Positions 31,426-41,519 of a stretch of DNA of 64,000 nucleotides are shown one piece after another (position 1 is the first letter of the stretch; every line of letters starts with the position of its first letter). The position numbers and the translations under genes were made by a program. Below the pieces are notes generated by a model. It was given only the letters and a program-made list of their open reading frames with translations, was not told the DNA's origin and searched no databases. This DNA is from Notospermus geniculatus (lineage: Eukaryota; Nemertea; Pilidiophora; Heteronemertea; Lineidae). The DNA is taken from the NCBI GenBank assembly GCA_002633025.1, contig NMRB01000507.1, positions 237,368-301,367 on the forward strand, in the 5' to 3' direction.

Positions 31426-31650
31426 TAAACGTGTCTCGCCGTGGCTTTTACATCCCCGGGATCACAAATACATGTACCAATCCCCAGACTTTCCCTTTAA
31501 ATCAGAATACCTTTCCGTGGAAACTAAAACCATCAGGAGACTGCCCCTTTAAATGTTACTTGTTCAGTGAGAATACCGCTATCAGAAGACATCTCTGTAG
31601 TCATGCCCATGAACACCAAACGACATTCATTGTTGTTTGCCCAATCAGAA
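31426..31650. repeat. Dispersed repeat with uninterrupted insertion site
   Basis: Starts TGTCTCGCCGTGGCTTTTAC and includes GACTGCCCCTTTAAATGTTAC and AGAATACCGCTATCAGAAG. A second copy at 34476-36070 is cut at the TTTAAATG by a retrotransposon. Confidence 0.7.
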
Positions 31651-31659
31651 CAGGCCTAT

Positions 31660-31800
31660 AGTAGGGCTGAATGGGTCAATGTCGTCCTGGGTATACCTTA
31701 TGTTTACCCAGGATTATCCTGAGTAATCATTTTCCTTACCCAGGATCATCCTGGGTAAATATAAGGATCCTTAACTTTACCCAGCTTGACCCGTTTCATA
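31660..31800. repeat. Hairpin-forming relative of the 24.3-kb TIR element
   Basis: GGGCTGAATGGGTCAATGTCG at the left resembles the 24.3-kb element end. CCTGGGTA and TACCCAGG words alternate, and the right side (CAGCTTGACCCGTTTCATAA) partly mirrors the left. Confidence 0.5.
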
Positions 31801-32340
31801 AGGCGAAATTCACAAACACAGATACACAGGCTCTTTCACTTTCCCCTATTATGGATTTATGGTCATAGAGTTGTATGTTTGGCACTAAACTCGTGTGTAC
31901 ATATCTAACAGATGTTATCGATGAAAGGCAGTTGAGTTATTGAACGTGGCATGTTGTTGTCTGCCGTCTATGTAACAGCTGTGTATGACTCATATAGGCG
32001 GGGATCATTATATCAGTGCTCCAGAAATGATAGGACGTGTTTTAGCGTTATTCTTCACAAATTCAGGTTCAAACCTTTGAAAATTCGTATTTTGGCAAAG
32101 AATTGGTTACATTTCACAGGAAGTTGTAGGTAAGTATACTTTCCTTTTAAATTGCTGTGAAATAATGGTGATGTGTTACAAAGTTAGCCTAAGCGCTATT
32201 TTTATTGCCTAGAGAGTTGGTGTTGGGCCTAGAGTTAGGGCTAGAATAGTGCCATCTATCACTCAATACAAGAACTAATGGCCACAACAGAACTCTCAAC
32301 AGGGCCATCTATCATTCAATACAAGAACTAATAACCACAA
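31801..32340. other. No gene; small duplication
   Basis: GGCCATCTATCATTCAATAC and following words occur at 32251-32285 and again at 32303-32340 in direct orientation, immediately before the solo inverted-repeat arm. No other feature was recognised. Confidence 0.5.
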
Positions 32341-32788
32341 TGGAAAGAGGACATCAACACGGTTATTTTCAAGCAAGTTTCCAGTTGTTATACCACCTTG
32401 CACAGAATCGGTAGGAGAAAGTACAAAAAAAAATATGCAAAAAAGGGTAGAATTTTCTATTTTGGGGGGTCCCAGACCCCCAAACACTGTGTTTGCCCAC
32501 TACAATCGATTTGGATTGCATCTACATGCTACTGAGAACAAAAAAAACAGCAGCATATTAAGTCTAGACTTGATATCATGACCTCAGAATTAAATAATGT
32601 AAAGGCCTATATGGGTCGGATTTTAAGGGGTGTTTTGGCAAAGAAGGGGTTAAGTGCACAACTTTTGCAAAGTACAACATCATTTCTGAAAACTAGAGAT
32701 AAAAAGCTACATTTTGACGCCAATTTCAACTTGTTATACCTCCGGTAGGGGCATGGTGTCTTTTTTCAGCCTCCTGCTGCTGGCCTAT
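32341..32788. mobile_element. Solo right arm of the 26.3-kb inverted-repeat element
   Basis: Corresponds to 29784-30244, ending at the same GCTGCTGGCCTAT, with one short deletion near 32652. No matching left arm was found nearby. It may be a truncated insertion or a recombination product. Confidence 0.8.
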
Positions 32789-33250
32789 TTCGAACGATTT
32801 TCATTTAATCAGGATGTTTTGTCTTGTATAATCTAAATGGATATTATATTCGAAACACACGTGAATGAATGGATGACGCAGGTAAGTTTCTTAGGCCGGA
32901 ATAACCGCAAATTTAGACATTTAATCGAGCTGTATGAGTCTGTACATTTTTGTACACAGCGATGCATGGGGAAAAGTGACTTGATAAAACATTCGTTTTC
33001 AACCCCTGCCTAGGCCTAGATCACATTTTTATCTGTTGTTATAGAAGTTACTAATCTAAGAGGGCTAATACATGTCGATTCAGTTGTTGACATGCACAAA
33101 AATCCTTATTTCGGTGTGTTTTGTTCATGTCGTCTGCTAAGTCCTCCGCGCAAATAGTACCGGTTTGGGTGCAGTGTCACTATATCGGAAGAATGGAGAT
33201 AGGTGGCGCTGTGAGGAGTTTGCTGGGTGCCATCACCTGACACAGTGACG
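32789..33250. other. No recognised feature
   Basis: AT-rich sequence with only short frames; the AGGTGGCGCTGTGAGGAGTT near 33200 has no recognised partner. Confidence 0.4.
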
Positions 33251-33892
33251 GTTAAGGCGATAAAACCTGTACTAGGTGTCACCCAATACCATGGAGAATC
33301 GACATATGAAGAAACGAAAAAAATCGGTTGGAAAATTTTTGTGAAATATGTGTTTTTCAAATTCATGTACATTTTCCTGTACATTTATGTATACAAAGTA
33401 CATATTGACAAATTCCTTCCTGTAGTTTCCATTCAGGACATTTTGCAGTCGATTTCACTTTTACAGGGTTCTCCATGGAAGTTAGGTGGAAATTACCGTA
33501 ATTAGTTCCAGCTGATAAAATATCGAATTGTTATTGAGGTTGTTTTGACCACTTATTATTTTACTTTGGACCTAACATTGAATTTTAGGGGACAAACTAC
33601 CCAATTTTGTGGTTTTGATATTTCATCTGCTAAAATATCCTGGGTGGTTTCTATCAAATGCTCCATGGAGAATCCCGTAAAAGTGTAATTTAATGTAAAA
33701 TGTGCTGAAAATAGAAACTACGGGTAGGGCTTTGCTGTATACTTTGTATATACATAAATGTACAGGAAAATGTACATGAATTTGAAAAACACGTATTTCA
33801 CAAAAAATTCACAACCGATTTTTTTTCGTTTCGTCATGTGTCGATTCTCCATGGTATTGGGTGGCACCTAGTACAGGTTTTATCGCCTTAAC
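33251..33892. mobile_element. 642-bp long-inverted-repeat element
   Basis: The arms at about 33251-33490 and 33655-33892 pair: GTTAAGGCGATAAAACCTGT, CCATGGAGAATCGACA and TTCAAATTCATGTACATTTT with their complements. The central spacer of about 160 bp is AT-rich. No coding capacity. Confidence 0.8.
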
Positions 33893-34216
33893 TTTTTTTT
33901 GCACTTTCTTACCGTAAAGGCCCACTGTGCTGAGTTTATGTCATTGACTGATAATACTGATCAGATCATAAAAATACTTCTTGGTGTGTTGAGCTTTATC
34001 TTATCTGTACTGATCCTCCAACATTCACCATGAGAGTCACAGTTTCACACCTAACCACGGAGACTTATCACAGAGGTGAGCACAATGGCCCTGGCCATTT
34101 CATTCTTTCAATACCGATGAGAATGTACGATGTATATATGTCAATCCCCTTTATTAGTGCTATGTACAAAATGTCGTCCTTATATTGGTTTCTTCGACTG
34201 AAGATAGAAGGCATAT

Positions 34217-34371
34217 AATGGGCCTTTTTACACGGTGCTGGTTCGAGGAAACCTACCTCCACCTTCCTCGGGCGGGTTCGGTTCAGGATGGATTGATCGC
34301 TTTTACACGGTGTGGGTTCAGTAACCCGCCTCGATCTAGTTCGAGGTCGGTTCGTTCAAATGCGTGCCACT
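34217..34371. mobile_element. GGCCTTTTTACACGG element fragment
   Basis: GGGCCTTTTTACACGGTGCT and two GGTTCGAGG-type words recall 37188-37426, which ends GTGTAAAAAGACC on the opposite strand. Both contain CCTACCTCCACCTTCC. It is probably the same hairpin family, with this copy lacking its right end. Confidence 0.5.
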
Positions 34372-34475
34372 AGATGGCGTGTATCAACATTTACAGTTAT
34401 CGTAACGAAAAAATATCTCGGAAATAATCACTAACAAGTCTAGCGACGTTTTGGGCACTAGGTGATTTAAGGGGT

Positions 34476-34598
34476 TGTGTCTCGCCGTGGCCTTTACTTC
34501 TCCGGGATATCACCAATACCCATACCCAGACCTCCCCTTAAATCAGGCGGCCTTCCCGTGGAATGTATTGGCACCATCAGCAGACTGCCCCTTTAAAT
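34476..34598. repeat. Dispersed repeat, left part, cut by a retrotransposon
   Basis: Matches 31426-31545 from TGTCTCGCCGTGGC to GACTGCCCCTTTAAATG, where the retroelement begins. The right part resumes at 35958. Confidence 0.7.
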
Positions 34599-34624
34599 GA
34601 AAATGAAATGAAAATGAAAGGTAT

Positions 34625-35704
34625 TTAAAGTGCCAAAACCCACAGAAACGTGATCGGTGACACTGTATACAAACTATGATGGTCTGCTGTAGCGAGCAAA
34701 GAGAAGGGCCTTGAGGTGGAGAGCAAAACAGGTGTGCTTTCAATCTTTCTGATGTTGGCTGGGAGTTGATTCCACAGCCTGGGGGCAACACACTGGAAAG
34801 CTCTGTCACCATAAGACAAAACCCTCCCCCTTTGCTCAACCAACAGCAGGCCATCAGATGACCGGAGATTGCGTGCCGGACGGTAAACATGTAGAAGTTC
34901 TTGAAGATATGCAGGTGCCGTACCATGGATACATTTATAACAGAGCAGAAGTATCTTGTATTCGATACGCTCAGGAATTCTTAACCAATGGAGCTCATCC
35001 AAGACAGGAGTGATATGGTCGAACTTAGCAGTCCTACTGATGACCCTGGCTGCTGCGTTCTGAACCCGCTGTAATCTATCAGTAGAACATGCAGGGAGAC
35101 CAACTAATAGGGAGTTGAGATGATCCAGTCTAGAGATATTAAACGCATGGACAAGAGTTCGAGCAGAATCTTGGGTGAGAAATCGGCGGATGAGACCAAT
35201 CCTATGAAGATGGAAAAAGGCTACTTTACAGATTTGATTAATATGGGAATCGAGGGTGAGATGTTGATCAAACATTGCTCCAATATTCCTGGCCTGAGGC
35301 ACAGAAGAAATGACATGATCACCGATTTTCAAATTTGCAGAGCCAATGGGTTGACGCTTTGACGACAGCAGAAGAAACTCAGTCTTATCGTCATTGAGCT
35401 TTAGAAAGTTTCCCGCCATCCACTTCCTAACATCACTAATGCAGACCTCCAACTGAGAAATGGCCTGATTAATCTCAGCCTGTTTGAAGACAATGTACAA
35501 CTGTGAGTCATCTGCATAAAAATGTGCTTCGAGACCATGACTTCTTACGAGATCACCAAGAGGACCCATGTAAATAGAGAAAAGTAAGGGCCCCAACACG
35601 GAGCCTTGGGGCACTCCTGTACTCAAGCACTTCTTCTCTGATGCCACGGCCCCAATAACCACACTTTGATATCGATCACCGAGGTAGGACCTGAACCACC
35701 CCAC
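34625..35704 (-). pseudogene. L2/CR1-like reverse transcriptase, C-terminal two thirds
   Basis: Copies element RNA into DNA during target-primed insertion. The 359-residue frame contains WFRSYLGDRYQSV (1-15), GVPQGSVLGPLLF (about 30-42), the catalytic FYADD (about 62-66), then GNFLKLNDDKTEF (about 98) and the LHWLRIPERIEYK tail typical of L2/CR1 clade enzymes. It stops at 34625 after a region with little conservation. The N-terminal endonuclease and RT motif A are absent from this frame. The catalytic residues in this part are intact, but the missing 5' portion makes the copy non-autonomous. The first ATG is not a true start. Confidence 0.85.
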
Positions 35705-35849
35705 ACTGAAAAATAATCCCTTCTCAGATTGAGTACCTTTGGGGTACTCATACTATATTCAACTCATTATGAGTACTCTATGTACTCATTCTGATTACGC
35801 ATTATACTCATAGCATAGGATAACAGGGAGCGGCGTGGNTGTGCGTCTG
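35705..35849. mobile_element. CACACTGAAAAA-ended insert with a GAGTAC repeat
   Basis: Starts CACACTGAAAAATAATCCC and carries GAGTACCTTTGGGGTACTC and repeated GAGTAC/GTACTC words. It breaks the reverse transcriptase frame. The right end is unclear because of an N at 35839. Confidence 0.45.
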
Positions 35850-35957
35850 AAGGCGCTCGGCAACAACACGTTCAATCAGTATTGACGAGAATGGGAGGTT
35901 GGATACGGGTCTGTAGTTCTTCAGGTCCTCCCTGTCAAGAAAAGGTTTCTTCAGTAA
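35850..35957 (-). pseudogene. RT N-terminal fragment of the same element
   Basis: On the minus strand it encodes VTPLLKKPFLD, then NYRPVSNLPF and IERVVAERL, the first conserved RT block of L2/CR1 enzymes. The motif A region that should follow is missing, so the interruption at 35705-35849 is accompanied by a deletion. Confidence 0.75.
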
Positions 35958-36236
35958 TGGCGTAACATTTAAATGTCACCGTTCAGTCAGAATATCGCTA
36001 TCAGAAGAAATCGGCTCTTGTAGGCCTAGTCATGCCCATGAGGATGTTCATTTTTGCCTATTCAGGACAGTGGGTCAAGATACGAAACGTCAGCAAATAT
36101 GTAGGCCTAAAACATGAACAGCTGCTTCGAGATCTACGCATAAAATACCCCTAATTCACCAATCAAAATAATCCGAATCGCTGCCTACATCCTTGTGAAA
36201 AATCATTGAGATCATTCTATACATTTCCTCTTCCCA

Positions 36237-36839
36237 CACTCTAAAAACTTTCTCGTCGTACTGACAAGCTGGAACTCGTTCTCAGAATATGCTTAAATTG
36301 ACAGGGTCTACCTTGTCAATTGACAAGTTTTTAACTTGTCATCCTCGGAAAAGAGACATCTTATCATTGAAACAAATACATCTCGTCAATCAGGCTAAAC
36401 AAAAATTAAAAATTATGCGCCACGAGACCGTTATGCGGTAGTTACAAGTACTAACAACAGGTACATATGAAAGAAAAACCCTCCCACATTTCAGGGTCTA
36501 CGGCGGGATTCGAACCCACGACCTCTGAAACATATAAACTACTAGACATAACCCCTAAACCCTCGTGGCTAATGAGGCAATGATGGCGACAGTATGCTTA
36601 GAGTTCAAGAAATTGAGCGATAAATGTGAGGGAAGCGCATGCGCAATAATGTCCTGCCACCTGCAACTTATCGCCATAACTAGAGACCTTGTCAACTGGA
36701 CAGACTGAACTCGTCACAGAGATGTGCGACTCGCCATGACAAGTAAATCGTGTCATGAATGATGTAATTCGTCAGACTGACTAAAGCATCTCATCAATAT
36801 TCGCAGACAAGTTGCGGTGACAAGAATTTTTAAAGAGTG
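36237..36839. mobile_element. TIR element, CACTCTAAAAACT ends, with ACTTGTCA words
   Basis: The left end CACTCTAAAAACTT and right end AATTTTTAAAGAGTG pair; the left end is identical over 13 bp with the palindrome at 380. ACTTGTCA and TGACAAGT words recur in both orientations. A tRNA-related segment lies inside. No transposase was seen. Confidence 0.6.
36503..36578 (-). repeat. tRNA-related segment
   Basis: The minus strand carries GTGGGTTCGAATCCCGCC, a perfect T-arm with B box, preceded by GGTTTAGGGGTTATGTCTAG in the A-box position. The acceptor ends do not pair, so this is a tRNA pseudogene or SINE head and not a functional tRNA. Confidence 0.5.
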
Positions 36840-37187
36840 CATACACGATTCGATGGCTAAATCAGGCCCCCAAGGCGTCAGTTATTGCGGAAGACAGAGG
36901 TATATAGAAAATGCTCATTTTAGCCCCAAAATAAGAAAAATACGACTAGATCTTGGGTTTTAAGTTGGATGGACCAGGCTGGACACAATAATGTAACACT
37001 CTACTGCTTCCGACACAGTTTCATGGAGAATGGTTTCCCGATGCAAGAGAAAAGTATCTGGAAACGAAAAATCAAGCATGAAAATAAAGAGCACCTAGTG
37101 CCCAAAAATCGATAACAGCATGAGCAGTGCCTGAGAGATCACGCGCGTGATTTCTTCACAGGTACAGCAAGTACGCCAGTAATGTCA
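36840..37187. other. No recognised feature
   Basis: Contains CACCTAGTGCCCAAAA near 37090, the reverse of a word at 34450 (TTTTGGGCACTAGGTG), so a dispersed repeat edge is likely. No gene was recognised. Confidence 0.4.
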
Positions 37188-37426
37188 CTCTGGGAGCGTG
37201 CTCAATCCCGCACGAGGCCGGTGGAGGTCGGTTCGCTTTTACACGAGAGAATAACTGGCCTGCACCTACCTCCACCTTCCCGAGACTCACGCGGCGAACT
37301 GAACTGGCCCGAGGAAGGTGGATTGGAGGTACTGTTGTTTCGCTTTTGCACGGGGAAAAATAACCGAACCATCCTCGAACTAGTCTCGATCCGGAACGCA
37401 CCGGCAACGTGTAAAAAGACCTAATG
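37188..37426. mobile_element. Hairpin-type element, GTGTAAAAAGACC end
   Basis: Pairs of CGAGGAAGGTGGA / CCACCTTCC and TCGCTTTT(A/G)CACG words; the right end GTGTAAAAAGACC is the reverse of the 34217 element start. The short frames on both strands are shadows. Confidence 0.5.
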
Positions 37427-38880
37427 ACGAATGTCTAACATGTCGTAATCACAAGAAAATTTTTCTCCACATGGTACAAAATCAGTAACTTCAAAGGGCT
37501 TTATCTCCATTACTACTCAACATAATGTTCTTCAAGTAAAAAGGGTTGTATTCGTGGATACATATACTTTCTCTACAGAATGAGGAAATTGGGTGTGAAG
37601 CTTGGATTTGAACGTACCAAAGCACATTCCGACTGTACAAACACTACCTTGCGGTACGAGCTGTTTTTGCGGAACTTCGGGGTTTGTGTGGTACATCGGT
37701 CTGCTGGCATTTCGAGTTCAGACGTCGAATTTCGGATTTTGAATTTCGGATGAGCCGTCTGGGCTCTCGTAAACATTTCAGAAAGTCTGTTTCATTTACG
37801 AGATCGTACAGCGTCGCCATCTAGCGGCAGAGATATAGCGCAATGTAGTTTCAATGAAAGTGACCGAAAGTCACGATTAAAATCCGCTGTCTATGTCTGC
37901 ACGGGCTGAGAAAGTACACCATCAAAAGTCAATAACGTAAGATGACAATGTAATAATTCTCATTTCATTATCAGAGAACGATCAAATCAGTGGATTGATG
38001 TGTCATTTTGATTCCAAAGCGGTAGATTTTTGCAAAAAACGGGGTTTCCTTGGGAAATCCCGCCTTTTCGCCGGCCTGGAGCACGCTGTCCAACCATCAG
38101 AAGCAGTTCTTGAATATTTAATATTTACCCTATGACCTTTCAAAGACCATCATCTGATTGGCCTATTCAATACTGTATCAACGGTCACAAAGCCCACCAC
38201 CCAAGTGGCAGCCTCGTGTTCAGGTATGACAGGTATTCATCAAACACTTTGTACTGCCAGTTCAATATAACTTTTGTGTCGCGTGGCCTAAATGAAGGAT
38301 TCTGTCCATTCTAATCTTCCCCTAAAATCCAAACTTCTGAACCTGGATACTCATCAGCATGATCAGACCCATTTGCTTCTTCTAGGCCTACTACCGCACA
38401 CCTCTCTCAAGCTAATGGAACGGCCCACCTCAAGCTAACGCCGCGTCATCGTGTGCTATTTTTAGCTGCTGACACACGAAACAAACTGGGACAAACGTTC
38501 TGATATGTGAGACGTTACTACGCAGATGTTGAAAGAGATGACAGGAAGTACTGAAATACGTACGAAATTTTTGGATGTTTTCTCTGGACAGTTTTATGCA
38601 CTGTAATTTACTTGCACGACTTGCACTGTTATGTAAACATGTATACATGGTTATACTTGTCTACGAAATAAACATATATATATACTGTGGTGTCGGAGTT
38701 ATGCCGGATTCGACTCCATATCCACCCATTGGTTCTGGGGAATTTGGGGTTGGGCCTGTGGACTGAAATTGTGGTGTGGGCGGATATTAATGATCCTGAG
38801 ACATGCCCCGATACCAAATCATTTTTGTTTGGGCTATACCTTGGGCTATACCTTCCCTAAAAGTACGGCTAGGCCTGACC
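37427..38880. other. No recognised gene
   Basis: Only frames under 75 codons without domains. GCCATCTAGCGGCAGAGATATAGCG near 37815 is unremarkable. The stretch ends at an N (38881) beside a microsatellite. Confidence 0.4.
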
Positions 38881-38881
38881 N

Positions 38882-38956
38882 TCATGTCATGTGTCATGTC
38901 ATGTCATGTCATGTCATATGTCATGTCATGTCATGTCATACGTCATGTCATGTCCG
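38882..38956. repeat. TCATG microsatellite
   Basis: About 75 bp of TCATG repeats with occasional TGTCATATG interruptions, directly after a single N at 38881. Confidence 0.9.
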
Positions 38957-39002
38957 AACCTGTACATCGGGAACCATACGACATTTACAATGTCATCTTG
39001 TT
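38955..39002. repeat. 48-bp segment shared with 60852-60900
   Basis: ACCTGTACATCGGGAACCAT and ACGACATTTACAATGTCATC occur inverted at 60852-60900. Both copies lie near a microsatellite and a single N. Confidence 0.75.
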
Positions 39003-39066
39003 TGCATTTGCGTCTGAGTCCTTTGAAGTTCGGTCCCCAAGTCGAGTTGGCTGAGACAACCTATAC

Positions 39067-39575
39067 CTAGTTTATCAAGGATGAGCTTTCAGATTACGCA
39101 ATGACCTTGAAGGTCAGAGGTCAAGGTCACGGTAAAACAGTTCTAAAGTGCAACTCTGCACAGAATTTCAGGACAAAACTAATTAGAAGCCTGAATTAAC
39201 CATCTCCTATAAGTTTAATCATGAGAAGGATGCCTGTTCCAGTTTGGCAATACTTCTCAAGGTCAGAGGTCAAGGTCACAGTCAACCGTCACAGATAACA
39301 TGAGATAAGTCAAAACCTGGTGCTGGTGGAAGCCTAACACCTTCACCTACACAGGTTATCAAGGATGGCCTTTCGGATTACGCAGTGACCTTTAAGGTCA
39401 GAGGCCAAGGTCACGATCATACAGTTTTAAAATGCAAATCTACTCAGTATTTCAGGGGAAAACTAATTAGAAGCCTGCATTAACCATCTCCTATAGGTTT
39501 AATCAAGGATCCCTGTTCCAGTTATGCAATACTTGTAAAAGTCAGAGGTCAATGTCATAGTTAACTAGCTCTAGA
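39067..39575. repeat. 285-bp tandem duplication rich in AGGTCA
   Basis: Unit 1 (39067-39350) and unit 2 (39351-39575, incomplete) share TATCAAGGATG(A/G), GATTACGCA-TGACCTT, AACTAATTAGAAGCCTG and AACCATCTCCTATA. Each has clustered AGGTCA words (AAGGTCAGAGG(T/C)CAAGGTCA). AGGTCA is the half-site bound by many nuclear receptors, but it is also common in this repeat class. Confidence 0.8.
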
Positions 39576-40055
39576 GTCGTAAACTTCTCACCGGAAACCA
39601 TTGACATCGCTCCGATGTCCTTCTCTAAGGTTTTTTCATGCACAGATGTACAGCGGTAGGTGTCGCATGCTTGACTGATTTCTAACAAAGGGAACACTAG
39701 CGACCCTGGTGGGGCATTATTCCCGCAATAGCTGGTAATGCACGGTCACCTTGTCTCGAGGCTCAACTTCTGCGATTAACCCACGGAGAAGGAAGACCAT
39801 AGAAACAAGCTTGGCCAATACATGTATATTCGATTTAATGAGTCCATATAAAAACAAGACGCTATTGGCTGAAATAATGGACCCATTAATTGCCCGAATA
39901 TATGTATCCATAAAATAGCATTTAATGTGTCCATTAAATAAGAATTAAGTCCACTCCGGCCTACCATAGCCGTTATGCAATGGTTGCATGGAAAAACAAC
40001 TACCACCTTTATATACACTTTGAAACGCGTTGATTGCTCGACTCGCCACTACGGT
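39576..40055. other. 3' flank of the GPCR gene
   Basis: No obvious polyadenylation signal was pinned down. A CCATTAA(A)T word repeats near 39880-39945. Short frames on both strands are unremarkable. Confidence 0.35.
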
Positions 40056-41111
40056 CTAGTTCAACATTGGTCCTTCGAATTTGCTCCTCTTGTTTTTTTT
40101 TGGTCCACCCTTGACAAATCCGCAGGACATCGTAAACATTTTCAAAACATCAGCGCGAAAGAACGGCAACGTGAACCCGTACAGAACAAAATTGATGCAG
40201 TAATTTGTCAAACTAAACATGATAAAGAACTTCGCCATGAACATCAAGAATAATTTTCTCTGCTTTGAATTGTCGGTCTCTTCAGCAGCGAGGAGAAAGT
40301 ACGTGTACATTGTGGATGCTGGTAAAAGGAAAATAACATACAGCGTCGACACGGCCATTAATGATACAACCAACCTCGTATCCTCTTTCTTTTGTGGTTG
40401 CGACATCGTTTCCCTGACGGACGCTCGTCGGGCTCGAGCAATACCCCAAACAATCAAAAAATTTGAGGTGGAGATGAGAAAGCTTGGTATGTAGTTGTAA
40501 ACTGCTGTGTCAATTTGGAAAACGATACCGCTTACGGTTGGCGACAAGGCATACAGGCAATCGTAAACAGTCGCAATGAGGTGAATGTCGACCACAGCAA
40601 GTAGATGGACGCTCAACAAAATTGCGGCGAAGGTGACAATTACAAGAGCAACCTTTCTCACGGTCGTTGAAATTCGGGTCCGTTGGAATGGGAACCAGAC
40701 GACAATAGCTCTTTCCATCGTAAACGTTACAATCACCCACCCCGAAATACACTTGAAAATTTGGAGTAGAAAAAAATTCAATTTACATGCAAACCCGCTG
40801 TTGAGCAGGTTATAGGAATACTTTCCGTTTGTGACTTGTGGTAACCCATCTCGAAACCATCTTACGACGCCGTGGAATAAGACGACGCCAGTGTCGGACA
40901 CAGCGAGGACGCTGAGATACTGAACCGACGCATCCTCTCTGTGCCTGGCCCTGAAGAAGACGATGAAGGAAATCGTGTTGCCGATGATACCAACTGAGTA
41001 TACAGCCAACATTACGTATACTTGAAGGAAGTTAACGATGCTTTCCAGCTGACGGAAATCTCCCTGCTGATGAGGGAGGGCGTTGGTGGACAGGTCAAGC
41101 ATTCCTGACAT
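40056..41111 (-). CDS. Class A (rhodopsin-like) GPCR, peptide-receptor type
   Basis: A single-exon 351-residue receptor that would sit in the plasma membrane and couple to G proteins. TM1 about 30-53 with GN (GIIGNTISF), TM2 about 63-83 with LAVSD, Cys109 before TM3 able to pair with Cys185 in loop 2, TM3 about 110-131 ending FTMERAIVVWFP (MER in place of DRY), TM4 about 151-173, TM5 about 200-222, TM6 about 245-270 and TM7 about 287-311 with NFVLY in place of NPxxY. Basic C-terminus GPKKNKRSK. The ERxIVVxFP and NFxLY forms are those I associate with invertebrate FMRFamide/myosuppressin-like peptide receptors, which are often intronless and expanded. The ligand is unknown. The ATG at 41111 gives a normal extracellular N-terminus. 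No promoter element was assigned. Confidence 0.85.
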   Translation of the reverse strand: MSGMLDLSTNALPHQQGDFRQLESIVNFLQVYVMLAVYSVGIIGNTISFIVFFRARHREDASVQYLSVLAVSDTGVVLFHGVVRWFRDGLPQVTNGKYSYNLLNSGFACKLNFFLLQIFKCISGWVIVTFTMERAIVVWFPFQRTRISTTVRKVALVIVTFAAILLSVHLLAVVDIHLIATVYDCLYALSPTVSGIVFQIDTAVYNYIPSFLISTSNFLIVWGIARARRASVRETMSQPQKKEDTRLVVSLMAVSTLYVIFLLPASTMYTYFLLAAEETDNSKQRKLFLMFMAKFFIMFSLTNYCINFVLYGFTLPFFRADVLKMFTMSCGFVKGGPKKNKRSKFEGPMLN

Positions 41112-41519
41112 AACCGTATTTCGATCGAGGGATTAAATTCGACATTGAGTAGTGGCTGACAAGTTGTTATGAACCAGGCTACCTCGCTGAAATGATGATA
41201 AGTTAAAATTACAAAACTAAAGAAGGTTATGGGCGGTTATGTCCGCATAAATTAGACGTGCACAAAACGTATTTGTAAGTGTAAAACATATGTTTTTGTG
41301 CCAAAACAGCTATTTCTGTGTAAAAACAGACATACAAAACGTGATTATTTCGGCAAAACGTGTGTGTTTTCCAACAAGAAGCCCATGGGCCTGGCGCTCA
41401 GCTGACAGTTGACTTGAGGTGTAGTTGTAGGTGTAATGAAGCATGCTGAAGGAGAGGTGGAACTGTAAACTGACTGGATCCAATGGATTTTATTACCGGT
41501 ATAAAAAACAAAGAGAATG
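41112..41519. other. 5' flank of the GPCR; repeat-end motif
   Basis: AT-rich. At 41371-41405, CAACAAGAAGCCCATGGGCC followed by TGGCGCTCAGCTGA matches the sequence that ends the Polinton-type ORF at 61889-61923. It is a dispersed repeat terminus. A repeated ACAAAACGTRTTT-like word occurs at 41263-41365. Confidence 0.5.

Larger units (their letters stand above)
34599..35957 (-). mobile_element. Truncated L2/CR1-like retrotransposon insertion
   Basis: The element runs on the minus strand. Its 3' end is a short ATTTTC/ATTTC tail (34599-34620), as L2/CR1 elements often end in a simple repeat. TTTAAATG flanks it on both sides, a likely 8-bp target duplication, and the site is uninterrupted at 31545. 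The coding region is present as two pieces (34625-35704 and about 35850-35957), separated by unrelated sequence and a single N. Confidence 0.75.

Noticed and set aside
36503-36578. Functional tRNA gene on the minus strand
   Set aside because: The acceptor halves do not pair although the T-arm is perfect.
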